Positions 18,247 to 25,067 of a stretch of DNA of 64,000 nucleotides are shown piece after piece. Below the pieces are notes generated by a model, which made no database searches, was not told where the DNA came from, and saw nothing but the letters and a program-made list of their open reading frames with translations. The stretch's first letter is position 1. Every line of letters starts with the position of its first letter. The stretch covers positions 3,038,001-3,102,000 of the forward strand of contig NZ_AP024852.1 in the NCBI RefSeq assembly GCF_024346715.1. The letters run 5' to 3'. The translations under genes were made by a program, and so were the position numbers. Source of the DNA: Photobacterium swingsii (GTDB lineage: Bacteria > Pseudomonadota > Gammaproteobacteria > Enterobacterales > Vibrionaceae).

Positions 18247-18807
18247 ATGGCTGAGGTACAAGCGATTAAAGATGACGACACAATTCGCCTGATTGGTCAT
18301 TTGCTGAGTATTCGTTGTAACCCACAAATGGCTGATGTTTGGCACATAGGATTAAACCTAGCATTGAGGATATCGGACTTACTCTCTATCCGCTTTGAAG
18401 ACATTAATGATGACCGACTCATTATTCGTGAAAGCAAAACGGGCAAGCTGGCAAACATCCAGTTAAACACTAAAGCACGTGAACACATTGCTAAAGTACG
18501 AGAAAAGCACCCTGATCATGTTTACCTATTTCAATCATATCAATGCCAGCAACTAAAGCATAAACCGCCACAACCGCTCTCGCGACGTGCTGTATCTATG
18601 GCATTTCAACAAGTGGGGCAAGAGCTCAAGCTTTCTCTGGGTACTCACAGTATGCGTAAAACTCGTGGGTACTTCCTCTACCAATCAACAAAAGATATCG
18701 GTCGAGTCATGAAGATGCTACGCCACACATCAGAAGGTGTCACGCTTCGTTATATAGGTATTACTCAAGATGAAGTCGATAAAGACTTTGTTTCTCTTGA
18801 GCTTTAA
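18247..18807 (+). CDS. Short tyrosine recombinase (catalytic domain only)
   Basis: 186 aa from ATG 18247 (MAEVQAIKDDDTIRLIGHLL), preceded by AAAGGAAG. An in-frame upstream start at 18202 lies inside the hairpin leader and lacks a ribosome site. Catalytic residues visible are Arg in LALRISDLL, Lys in SKTGK, HSMRKTRG (H-x-x-R), His in MLRHTSEG and Tyr in LRYIGI. There is no core-binding N-domain, so the size is like FimB/FimE-type invertases rather than XerC. Inverted repeats CCCCCTCAC (18080-18088) and GTGAGGGGG (18821-18829) bracket the gene. Confidence 0.88.
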   Translation: MAEVQAIKDDDTIRLIGHLLSIRCNPQMADVWHIGLNLALRISDLLSIRFEDINDDRLIIRESKTGKLANIQLNTKAREHIAKVREKHPDHVYLFQSYQCQQLKHKPPQPLSRRAVSMAFQQVGQELKLSLGTHSMRKTRGYFLYQSTKDIGRVMKMLRHTSEGVTLRYIGITQDEVDKDFVSLEL

Positions 18808-18836
18808 GCCAGATCATTTCGTGAGGGGGCGGGAGC

Positions 18837-18872
18837 AACAATCCCTTGCAGCACATAGCTTGAGCGATTGTT
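18837..18872 (+). terminator. Possible terminator hairpin after the short recombinase
   Basis: AACAATC (18837-18843) pairs with GATTGTT (18866-18872), followed by TC. There is only a short T-run, so strength is uncertain. The arm also contains CAATCCCTT, which repeats a segment of the gene's leader (18160-18168). Confidence 0.35.
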
Positions 18873-18916
18873 TCAACCGCAATATTAAATAAATTATTCA
18901 CCGCCTAGAGCAACTA

Positions 18917-19147
18917 TTAATAAAAGAACTCTTCGACACCAACATTCAGTACATCTGCAAGGTTCTTTAACATTTCATCCGTCACACGTACCATCCCAGA
19001 CTCAACCTTTGCTAATTTACTTCTTGTCATATCAAACCCCTTGAGACTACACATTCGTTCAACATCTTGCTGAGAGAGCTGCTTAGACAATCTGATATTG
19101 CGGATTTGATTTCCAGTAATGTTCTTTTCAATCTTACTCACAAACAC
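18917..19147 (-). CDS. XRE-family repressor
   Basis: A 76-aa Cro/CI-type DNA-binding protein. The HTH covers residues 12-70 (IRNIRLSKQLSQQDVERMCS, then SKLAKVESG and ADVLNVGVEEFF). It is divergent to a 49-aa membrane-protein gene, with two copies of an 18-base operator-like repeat between them (19151-19168, 19199-19216). The arrangement suggests autoregulation and control of the small gene. Confidence 0.85.
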   Translation of the reverse strand: MFVSKIEKNITGNQIRNIRLSKQLSQQDVERMCSLKGFDMTRSKLAKVESGMVRVTDEMLKNLADVLNVGVEEFFY

Positions 19148-19150
19148 ACC

Positions 19151-19216
19151 TGCACCTTTATGGGTGCAGATAGATTATGTTTAATGTACTATTCACATGG
19201 CACCCGTATCGGTGCA
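19151..19216. promoter_or_regulatory. Two operator copies between XRE gene and small membrane gene
   Basis: TGCACC-6 bases-GGTGCA at 19151-19168 and GGCACC-6 bases-GGTGCA at 19199-19216; the centres are 48 bases apart. The half-site GCACC/GGTGC is perfectly conserved. They sit in the divergent intergenic region, the expected place for an XRE repressor to bind. Confidence 0.7.
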
Positions 19217-19241
19217 AGGAATTCAAATAGGAGAATAAATT

Positions 19242-19391
19242 ATGATATTAGTGCTTTTATGGGTATTTTTCGCTTTTATACTGGCGATGTATGCTAAGAG
19301 TAACGGCCGCAGCTTTGGATGGTGGCTTTTACTCGGACTGGTAATTGACCCTATATTGGCATGGATTCTTTATAAAGTTGTTGCCGATTAA
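19242..19391 (+). CDS. 49-aa two-helix membrane protein
   Basis: The frame opens MILVLLWVFFAFILAMYAKS and ends ILYKVVAD. Two hydrophobic segments (residues 1-16 and about 26-46) are separated by a polar SNGRSFG turn. TAGGAG stands nine bases before the ATG. It faces the XRE repressor across twin operators, so it is a plausible regulated product such as a membrane toxin, an exclusion protein or a small regulator. No family was identified. Confidence 0.75.
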   Translation: MILVLLWVFFAFILAMYAKSNGRSFGWWLLLGLVIDPILAWILYKVVAD

Positions 19392-19489
19392 AAAGCCTCA
19401 AACTCTATCATCACCACAACCCCATCCCTTCCTTTAAATTAAACAGGTGATAAACCACCTGGCAATCATAACAGGCTAACGGGAACTAA

Positions 19490-19549
19490 AAACGGTAGTA
19501 AGTAATTAGAGATTAACCACTCACACAACATCTAAGCAAGCTACCGTTT
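19490..19549. repeat. 9-base inverted repeat upstream of the LRAT-like gene
   Basis: AAACGGTAG (19490-19498) and CTACCGTTT (19541-19549), separated by 42 bases, lie in the 245-base spacer before the LRAT-like gene. It could be a looped operator. No further signal was seen in the spacer. Confidence 0.35.
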
Positions 19550-19636
19550 CCAAACAAATCAAACATTCCAGCCAAATCAACAACTCTCATACTCATAGTC
19601 CATTGCAATTTTGGATATATCTATTCCAGGTAAATA

Positions 19637-20137
19637 ATGAACTTATTAAAAATACTAGGAGCCCTAGGGCTAACTCAATTAGGGAGAAGTCTTGCCGACA
19701 ATCTCTTTCATACAACTCAGGCTCCAGAAAGAGGCAGCATTGTGTATTGCGATCTCGTATTTGGTTCTGCTGAACATTCAGGTGTGTACGTAGGAGAGGG
19801 ACGTATCATCCATCGCAATAGGAAAGGTCTTATCGAAGCCGTATCGATTCGTCAGTTTCTAGCAGACACTACAGCTATTTCCATTTACATCAGTTGCAAT
19901 GCACAAAGCAATGCCGTTGGGAGTGAGCGTTGTGCTCAGATAGCAGAGGCCACACTAGGGGCACAAACAGACTATTCCCTGCTAAATGAAAACTGCCATC
20001 AGTTCTGTAGTTACTGTTTAGATGGTGATATGTTCTCAAGCACCTTCACATTGACTCAGCTTAAACGTGACGCTCGTGCGCACATTCAAGCTAGTCAGTG
20101 GCGCGTATGGGACTTAAAACATCGTCACAAAGGATAA
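19637..20137 (+). CDS. LRAT/permuted papain-like (NlpC/P60-related) protein
   Basis: A 166-aa protein with the circularly permuted papain-like pattern. An early strand and histidine appear in ERGSIVYCDLVFGSAEHSGV (residues 31-50), followed by YVGEGRIIH and the catalytic Cys motif ENCHQFCSYC near 119-128. LRAT/HRASLS members are acyltransferases or phospholipases, and bacterial forms are often predicted toxins or lipid-modifying enzymes. The N-terminal residues 1-22 are hydrophobic and may associate with membrane. It is a single gene between the XRE module and the Gp2-like gene, with its own spacer. Confidence 0.8.
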   Translation: MNLLKILGALGLTQLGRSLADNLFHTTQAPERGSIVYCDLVFGSAEHSGVYVGEGRIIHRNRKGLIEAVSIRQFLADTTAISIYISCNAQSNAVGSERCAQIAEATLGAQTDYSLLNENCHQFCSYCLDGDMFSSTFTLTQLKRDARAHIQASQWRVWDLKHRHKG

Positions 20138-20162
20138 GGGGATTCGCTCCCCTTTATTTTTT
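20136..20162 (+). terminator. Terminator of the LRAT-like gene
   Basis: AGGGGA (20137-20142) pairs with TCCCCT (20148-20153), followed by TTATTTTTT. It overlaps the stop codon. Confidence 0.7.
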
Positions 20163-20176
20163 ATCACCATGCGAAC

Positions 20177-20872
20177 TTACCTAGTGCTACAGCCAAAGCA
20201 GCGGTATCCCTCACCATAGTGCTTGGTTTCTTTTTTTGCCAAATAGCTAATTCGATGGAACAGGTCATTATATTCTTTAGTAAAATCTATAGATCGTTTA
20301 TTGACATAGTAGCTATGATTTTTAGAAAAATGAACTAATCCATCAGAACCTACATGTCGATATTTGAGAGCACTAGCCCAAGCATCAATAATCAATGAGG
20401 CCAAAGACCGAGGATATCTTGCATGCCCCAAACGATGGTACGCATCTTTATTAAAGAAAAGGACGATATGGAAGTGATCATTCTCCGAATTTTTGCGCTC
20501 CCTACACCAAGCAAACCGTAGGGTATTCGGATGTACTCTTACCCCTACCTTTTTCTTGCTCCGTTCTTTTGCAACTAACTTAGCCTTCAAAGAATCAATA
20601 AATCTTTTCATAATATTAGAGCAATTATTACTAGATGAAAGCGGAACGTCATAATCCTCATCAAATGCGATATTATTTATATCAGAATAAATAATATCGT
20701 TACACAACACTCTCTGAGGATCTGGGAACCTTAAATCCAACCGTATTGCAAACACTCTCGGATATGATTCTAGTGACGTATCCAAGACTTTCTTTAATTT
20801 TATTAAGTAGCGTTGTTCTAGTTTACCTAGTGGATAAACAATTCTTAAGTTTTTGAATACCTTCTTTCTCAT
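20177..20872 (-). CDS. Inovirus Gp2-like / YagK-YfjJ family HUH protein
   Basis: A 231-aa basic protein with NDHFHIVLF (about residue 134), an HUH motif, and Tyr residues in ISYLAKKETKHYGEGY near the C-terminus. This fits the inovirus Gp2/YagK-YfjJ family found in island and satellite elements. HUH enzymes nick and rejoin single-stranded DNA in rolling-circle replication. A cysteine pair lies in the tail (CFGCS). It is AT-richer than the genes to its left. Replication or transfer of the excised element is inferred. Confidence 0.8.
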   Translation of the reverse strand: MRKKVFKNLRIVYPLGKLEQRYLIKLKKVLDTSLESYPRVFAIRLDLRFPDPQRVLCNDIIYSDINNIAFDEDYDVPLSSSNNCSNIMKRFIDSLKAKLVAKERSKKKVGVRVHPNTLRFAWCRERKNSENDHFHIVLFFNKDAYHRLGHARYPRSLASLIIDAWASALKYRHVGSDGLVHFSKNHSYYVNKRSIDFTKEYNDLFHRISYLAKKETKHYGEGYRCFGCSTR

Positions 20873-21079
20873 TTGTAGATACCTGAATCAGTTACTCATC
20901 AAATATATCTACACTCTCATTATTTTTTACTGAATATTACTTTTGTTAGAAGTAACATATATTACCTTTACCGACAATTCCTGAGCACTAATAAAGGTTA
21001 AAACAGCCGATAAAACCAACATAAGAAAAAACAAACAATAATTAAAAAACTCTACAGTTACACTATCTAAAAGAGTAAC

Positions 21080-22195
21080 TCATATGATTGAACAATCAAG
21101 CTTAAAGTCATACTTCCCACAGATCGATTTAAAAACCACACAATTTTCAAACTTAGGCTGCAACTCTCCTGAAATATCGACCTCCAAATCAAATAACACT
21201 AAAATATCTGAATTACGAAGTAAAAAAAATACATCCTTTATCTTCCGACCATTAACTTTATTTTCAATTATTTTAAGAACATCAAATAAAAACTCAGAGA
21301 CTCCATTTACATCACCTGAAAGTGAATACTTGAAAGTATCATTAAACTTTTCATTAACTGTTAGGGAAGTAAAAACTCTTTCATTGATATTACGACTACT
21401 TCCCATTAGTTCGACTAACCTGACTATCACCATTTCCTCGAATATGTGCTTTATCCGTTGGAAAAATCTAAATTTATCAATATCTCTGACCAACTGATCA
21501 CCTATCATTTCATTACAAAATAATTTCGTTATCGTTCTACTTGGGTCTACTCCTAAGGTATATTCCGTAAGACAGTTTATAATAACCAACTTCCCACAAC
21601 CGAACTTTGTCGGATCAATAATACATATAGACTTAACTTTCTGATACAGACTAGGGGCATTTCCACCAGGGATATACTTTAAAATAAAATCAGATTTTAA
21701 AAGATCGTCTTTATATCTTCTAATGCGCTGAACTGTCATTCCTGTAAATACAGCCAGCTGATTCAAACTAACACTTTTAATAACACCAAGATCATCACAT
21801 AGCACAACAAGCATGGCTTGCAGTAATCTTTTTGCTAAACTCTCCGCTCTCTGATCAACAAGGTCACTACCACACCCTAGCAGCGTTTTAATGTAAGCGA
21901 TCTTTTGAACTGGTATTACTACGGTATTATTGCCACCATTATATTTTTTTACGCTAGAAGGATAAATTGGCTCATACGTTCTAAGTTCAGATAGTTCCGC
22001 TACCCCACTCTGAAGTAGGCGAGCTACAGAACTCCTAACTAATGACTCTTTAAGTCTAAGATGTTTTGCCAGACAAGAAACAGACATTGATTGATGGCTT
22101 TCTTCTTTTACCAACATTAGCCAGCGAATGTAAATCAATTTGTCTTGTGGCTGTCCTTTCCAATCTAACAACAAAAAATCATCAATCAACAACAT
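21080..22195 (-). CDS. Unrecognised 371-aa protein with two winged-helix-like domains
   Basis: Two helix-turn-helix-like stretches are visible: SVSCLAKHLRLKESLVRSSV (about 38-57) and LNQLAVFTGMTVQRIRRYKD (about 144-163). The C-terminal half is of unknown fold. The layout with two wHTH domains recalls plasmid replication initiators or partition adaptors, but no family could be named. It is divergent from the MatP-like gene, with only about 80 bases between the starts. Strongly AT-rich, so probably acquired from a different donor than the defence operon. Confidence 0.7.
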   Translation of the reverse strand: MLLIDDFLLLDWKGQPQDKLIYIRWLMLVKEESHQSMSVSCLAKHLRLKESLVRSSVARLLQSGVAELSELRTYEPIYPSSVKKYNGGNNTVVIPVQKIAYIKTLLGCGSDLVDQRAESLAKRLLQAMLVVLCDDLGVIKSVSLNQLAVFTGMTVQRIRRYKDDLLKSDFILKYIPGGNAPSLYQKVKSICIIDPTKFGCGKLVIINCLTEYTLGVDPSRTITKLFCNEMIGDQLVRDIDKFRFFQRIKHIFEEMVIVRLVELMGSSRNINERVFTSLTVNEKFNDTFKYSLSGDVNGVSEFLFDVLKIIENKVNGRKIKDVFFLLRNSDILVLFDLEVDISGELQPKFENCVVFKSICGKYDFKLDCSII

Positions 22196-22253
22196 AATTT
22201 ATCTTATAATACCTATTAAAATATGAATCAGGCATAGTTTGACACCACAAATC

Positions 22254-22275
22254 TTACATGTAAAGTTACATGTAA
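22254..22275 (+). promoter_or_regulatory. Tandem 10-base palindromes over the MatP-like start region
   Basis: TTACATGTAA is found at 22254-22263 and 22266-22275, each a perfect palindrome, 12 bases apart. The second ends two bases before ATG 22278. It is the likely operator for the encoded ribbon-helix-helix protein, and perhaps for the divergent gene too. Confidence 0.7.
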
Positions 22276-22277
22276 TT

Positions 22278-22769
22278 ATGAAGACTAGAGATATGTTTCT
22301 GATGACAAAAGAACATCAAGAATTTGAACAATGGGTTAACTTTAAAAGCAAAAGAATGCGAATTTGGCTGAGCCAGTATTTTGAGAAAAATGGTATTTCT
22401 AACCCAGATCTACTACAGTTCATCTCAACGGAAAAAGACCCAACAAAAGATCATCTACTAGAACAATCCGCTAAATATTTCACCCCATTAAAAGATCAAC
22501 TGATACGTTATCAGGACTTAAAAAAAATGAAGGATTCCTGGCATCAATTTGAGAGAAGGAAAAATAAAGATAATAAGGATATAACAATAACCTTGAATAG
22601 GGATACTTACGAAAAATTAAAGTATATAAAAAAGACTCTAAAACTAAAGAATATTAGCCAAAGTATTGAATCTTTAATTGATAACTCTGCATTTAAACGA
22701 GAAATATCAAGATTAGAAAATAAAATTAAAAGTCTAGACAATCAAGTATCTAGACTAAAACAGAAATAA
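22278..22769 (+). CDS. MatP-like ribbon-helix-helix protein with coiled-coil tail
   Basis: 163 aa from ATG 22278 (MKTRDMFLMTKEHQEF); a TTG 39 bases upstream would place the palindromes inside the gene and is not favoured. The N-terminal half is helical and basic. A ribbon-helix-helix follows (DITITLNRDTYEKLKYIKKT, then ISQSIESLID), and the protein ends in a heptad coiled coil (ISRLENKIKSLDNQVSRLKQ). This order is the same as in MatP, the Ter macrodomain organiser. It may cluster or segregate the excised element. Homology to MatP is suggested by architecture, not proved. Confidence 0.7.
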   Translation: MKTRDMFLMTKEHQEFEQWVNFKSKRMRIWLSQYFEKNGISNPDLLQFISTEKDPTKDHLLEQSAKYFTPLKDQLIRYQDLKKMKDSWHQFERRKNKDNKDITITLNRDTYEKLKYIKKTLKLKNISQSIESLIDNSAFKREISRLENKIKSLDNQVSRLKQK

Positions 22770-22822
22770 GCAACATTTCAAAAATACAAATAAAAACAAA
22801 AACTAAATTTCAATATTAAAAG

Positions 22823-24394
22823 TTATACATCAAAATATCTTGCTTTACTAAATAAAGCATATAAGCATTTTATACTTTCCTCTGATTCAGGATCTTCCAT
22901 ATTCCTTAACCAACGAACATCTAAACCTAAATAATTAGCCCAAGAGATTCCTTTTTTAAAATCTTTTAGTTTGTTATTTTTTGCGCAAATCTCAATATAC
23001 TGATTAACTAGCATATATTGATTTTTACCAGCACTGTACTTTCCTTGTTCAAAAGCCATTTTATAATAAGGATAGGCATCTGAAAAAGACTCTATTCGGT
23101 AATAGTAATTAGCATAGGACCAATTCACTAACCATTCTAATTGTTCAATCAATTTGTTATTTATTAATTTATTTCTATAGCTAACAATTTCTTCTGTCGA
23201 TTTCGGTCCTTTCTTTATCCTTAGCCCTTCAAAATATAAGTTGCCAAATTCTTGACTTGGCATCATTATAAAATCAATCTTATATTGCCTTAATACAGAG
23301 GAAAGCATAAACCCTCCAACCTGATTCCTTATCTGCCGAATTTTACTCCTAGACGGTAACTTGTTATTTTTTGAAAGAGACATTATTTCATTCAAGTGAG
23401 AACACTTTATTATTTTATCTGATTTGTTATACCAGTATTGAGTAACGGCATCAAATATCAAGTTATCTGTGATATTTTTCGGTATATTACCAGAGAGGTC
23501 ATTTACCTTTTTGCATATTCCCCTGATATCTTCAGACTCTTTTTTCAATCTATTATACTGAACAGAAATCGTTCTAGTTATACTTTTAGTAAAGTGATTA
23601 CCAAAGTGTATTTGAATTGATTTAAATACGTAAGTTGAAATCCTGGCGATAAGCAACGCAGTGCGAAAGGCATTTTCCTGGCACTCTGAAACATTAAGAT
23701 TCTTATCCGTTTTTAATAAAAATAATGACCTATCCAAACAATCTAACATTGCGTTGGTAGAAGGTAATTGTCTATCACAACTCCAACGTTGTACATTTTC
23801 TAAGTATCGCTCTTGTTGTTCAGCATGTTTTCCGGATATCAAATGAAACTGACGTTGAGACATATCCATTTCAGAGTAAATCCATAACCACACTTTTTTA
23901 ATAGGCCAAACAACGCCCTCTTCACTAAAAGTTGGGAGCCACCATCGAAAATCTTTTGGAAAGTTAAAATTAGATTGAGAAATATTAAAAGCTAGCTGAT
24001 TTTTATTAATCGATATTACTAATCTCTCCAAACCTCGAGAGTAAATCAACCATTTCACACTATCACTATAAGATAAGTAAGTCCCTTCTTCCCTTATCAA
24101 GTCTTTGTATTGAGCTAAAACATCATCCAATGAAGCCATTATAGCCAACACAACCTTTTCGTCACGAATTACCTCATATAGTAAATCTGTCAATAAAGAG
24201 AGTAGTTCATTAAGTTGATCATCAAGCCTTGAGGTTTCATCTGACAACCTCTTAAGTTTCATCTGGATTGTTTTTTTATTACTTTCATTAATAATTCGTT
24301 CTTCAGCGTTTTTCCTAGCGAGTAACCCTGAAGCGTTGAAGATTCCCCTAATCAAATCACCAATGGTAGGAAAACTACAATGTTCATTTTTCAT
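22823..24394 (-). CDS. Unrecognised 523-aa protein (orphan, AT-rich)
   Basis: No signal peptide or clear membrane span. A coiled-coil segment lies near residues 40-70 (MKLKRLSDETSRLDDQLNEL), and helical-repeat-like sequence follows. The N-terminus has a hydrophobic stretch FPTIGDLIRGIFNASGLLA. Near the C-terminus YPYYKMAFEQGKYSAGKNQY looks like a TPR/Sel1-type helical pair. No family was recognised. It lies 39 bases downstream of a 39-aa glycine-rich peptide gene with a hairpin between them. AT content is much higher than in the defence operon. Confidence 0.7.
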   Translation of the reverse strand: MKNEHCSFPTIGDLIRGIFNASGLLARKNAEERIINESNKKTIQMKLKRLSDETSRLDDQLNELLSLLTDLLYEVIRDEKVVLAIMASLDDVLAQYKDLIREEGTYLSYSDSVKWLIYSRGLERLVISINKNQLAFNISQSNFNFPKDFRWWLPTFSEEGVVWPIKKVWLWIYSEMDMSQRQFHLISGKHAEQQERYLENVQRWSCDRQLPSTNAMLDCLDRSLFLLKTDKNLNVSECQENAFRTALLIARISTYVFKSIQIHFGNHFTKSITRTISVQYNRLKKESEDIRGICKKVNDLSGNIPKNITDNLIFDAVTQYWYNKSDKIIKCSHLNEIMSLSKNNKLPSRSKIRQIRNQVGGFMLSSVLRQYKIDFIMMPSQEFGNLYFEGLRIKKGPKSTEEIVSYRNKLINNKLIEQLEWLVNWSYANYYYRIESFSDAYPYYKMAFEQGKYSAGKNQYMLVNQYIEICAKNNKLKDFKKGISWANYLGLDVRWLRNMEDPESEESIKCLYALFSKARYFDV

Positions 24395-24402
24395 ATATTG
24401 AA

Positions 24403-24420
24403 AAGGGCCTACAGGCCCTT
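24403..24420 (-). terminator. Hairpin between the small peptide gene and the 523-aa gene
   Basis: AAGGGCC and GGCCCTT flank a four-base loop (24403-24420); on the minus strand it is followed by TTTTC. It is a weak terminator or attenuator that would set a ratio between peptide and large protein. Confidence 0.6.
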
Positions 24421-24433
24421 CCTTGAATATTAT

Positions 24434-24553
24434 TTACTTTTTAGCAGGAGCATTACCGCGCCCGCCTCCAGACTTGCCACCAGTTGTAGAAGGCCAATTA
24501 CCGCCAGGACCTGGATGACTTGATGGACCACGAGTACTGTTACCTTTAGACAT
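24434..24553 (-). CDS. 39-aa glycine/proline-rich peptide
   Basis: The frame reads MSKGNSTRGPSSHPGPGGNW, then a GGKSGGGRGNAPAKK end. AAGGA stands seven bases before the ATG. About one third of residues are glycine or proline, there is no hydrophobic segment, and it is basic. Similar short glycine-rich peptides are known to me next to defence genes, but no name can be given. It immediately precedes the 523-aa orphan on the same strand. Confidence 0.7.
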   Translation of the reverse strand: MSKGNSTRGPSSHPGPGGNWPSTTGGKSGGGRGNAPAKK

Positions 24554-24893
24554 AATTAATCCTTATATATCATATAGTAAAAATCATCACAGTATGTGAG
24601 GACTTCATTGATAAAATTAATATGTTTACGGTAGTTTCTCTACCTGCATATTGGCAACAAGTTTCGAATATATTGGATATAACACCAACTTGTACAAAGC
24701 TTACTCACTCTGTAGCCACCTTAAAGTAGAAATGCGTTAGCAGTACGACTTTAAAAACAGCAAGTAAAGATAAGCTAATTATGAATAGATCTGAGGTGAT
24801 AAACAAAAATGGGTACACCACAAGGTACACAGTGAAAAATCAAACTGATAGTTATCAATTTAAATCAAAAGCTTAAACAGTCAGATCAACTTA
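24554..24893. other. Right-end non-coding region of the island
   Basis: No credible gene. It carries GGGTACAC (24811-24818) and AGGTACAC (24823-24830), matching the sites in front of the integrase. The attachment core follows about 65 bases to the right. Confidence 0.55.
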
Positions 24894-24908
24894 CGCCAGC
24901 CCACCAAA
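24894..24908 (+). repeat. Right attachment core (degenerate tmRNA 3' end)
   Basis: CGCCAGCCCACCAAA, one base shorter than the ssrA end at 1779-1794. It also serves as the left boundary of the sequence resembling a second island. Confidence 0.7.
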
Positions 24909-25066
24909 CGTTTGGAAACGGGACATCTTCGGATGTCCCGTTTTTGTATCTGCAATAAACCAAAGACTTAACGTACCTATGCGTTACGCCCCCTCAGATA
25001 TCTTTGCTTTTTAGGTACACAGCAAGGAACACTGCTTTTAGCGCCCTATTTAGTATACCCATTATG
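24909..25066 (+). pseudogene. Remnant integrase leader of a second, tandem island
   Basis: The stretch aligns with 1795-1960 upstream of the intact integrase: CTGCAATAA, GACTTA(A/G)CGTAC, TTTGC, GGTACACAG (25014), GGAACACTG (25026), GTATACCC (25053), ATTATG. It ends at ATG 25064-25066, after which similarity to the integrase stops. The following bases belong to the oppositely oriented methyltransferase-HNH gene, whose stop codon is 25068-25070. It looks like a leader whose gene was deleted or replaced. Confidence 0.65.
24916..24946 (+). terminator. Terminator after the degenerate att site
   Basis: ACGGGACATC (24918-24927), loop TTCG, GATGTCCCGT (24932-24941), then TTTTG. It occupies the position of the ssrA terminator at 1804-1829, and the following bases (GTATCTGCAATAA against GTGCCTGCAATAA) are related. 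Confidence 0.8.
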
Positions 25067-25067
25067 A

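Noticed and set aside
18080..18872. Integron with gene cassettes
   Set aside because: The recombinase lacks an integron-specific insert and N-terminal domain, and no series of attC sites follows.
21084..21497. A 137-codon plus-strand frame antisense to the 371-aa gene
   Set aside because: Low-complexity Ser/Thr/Ile/Lys composition of an antisense shadow, no ribosome site, and the opposite frame is longer with HTH patterns.
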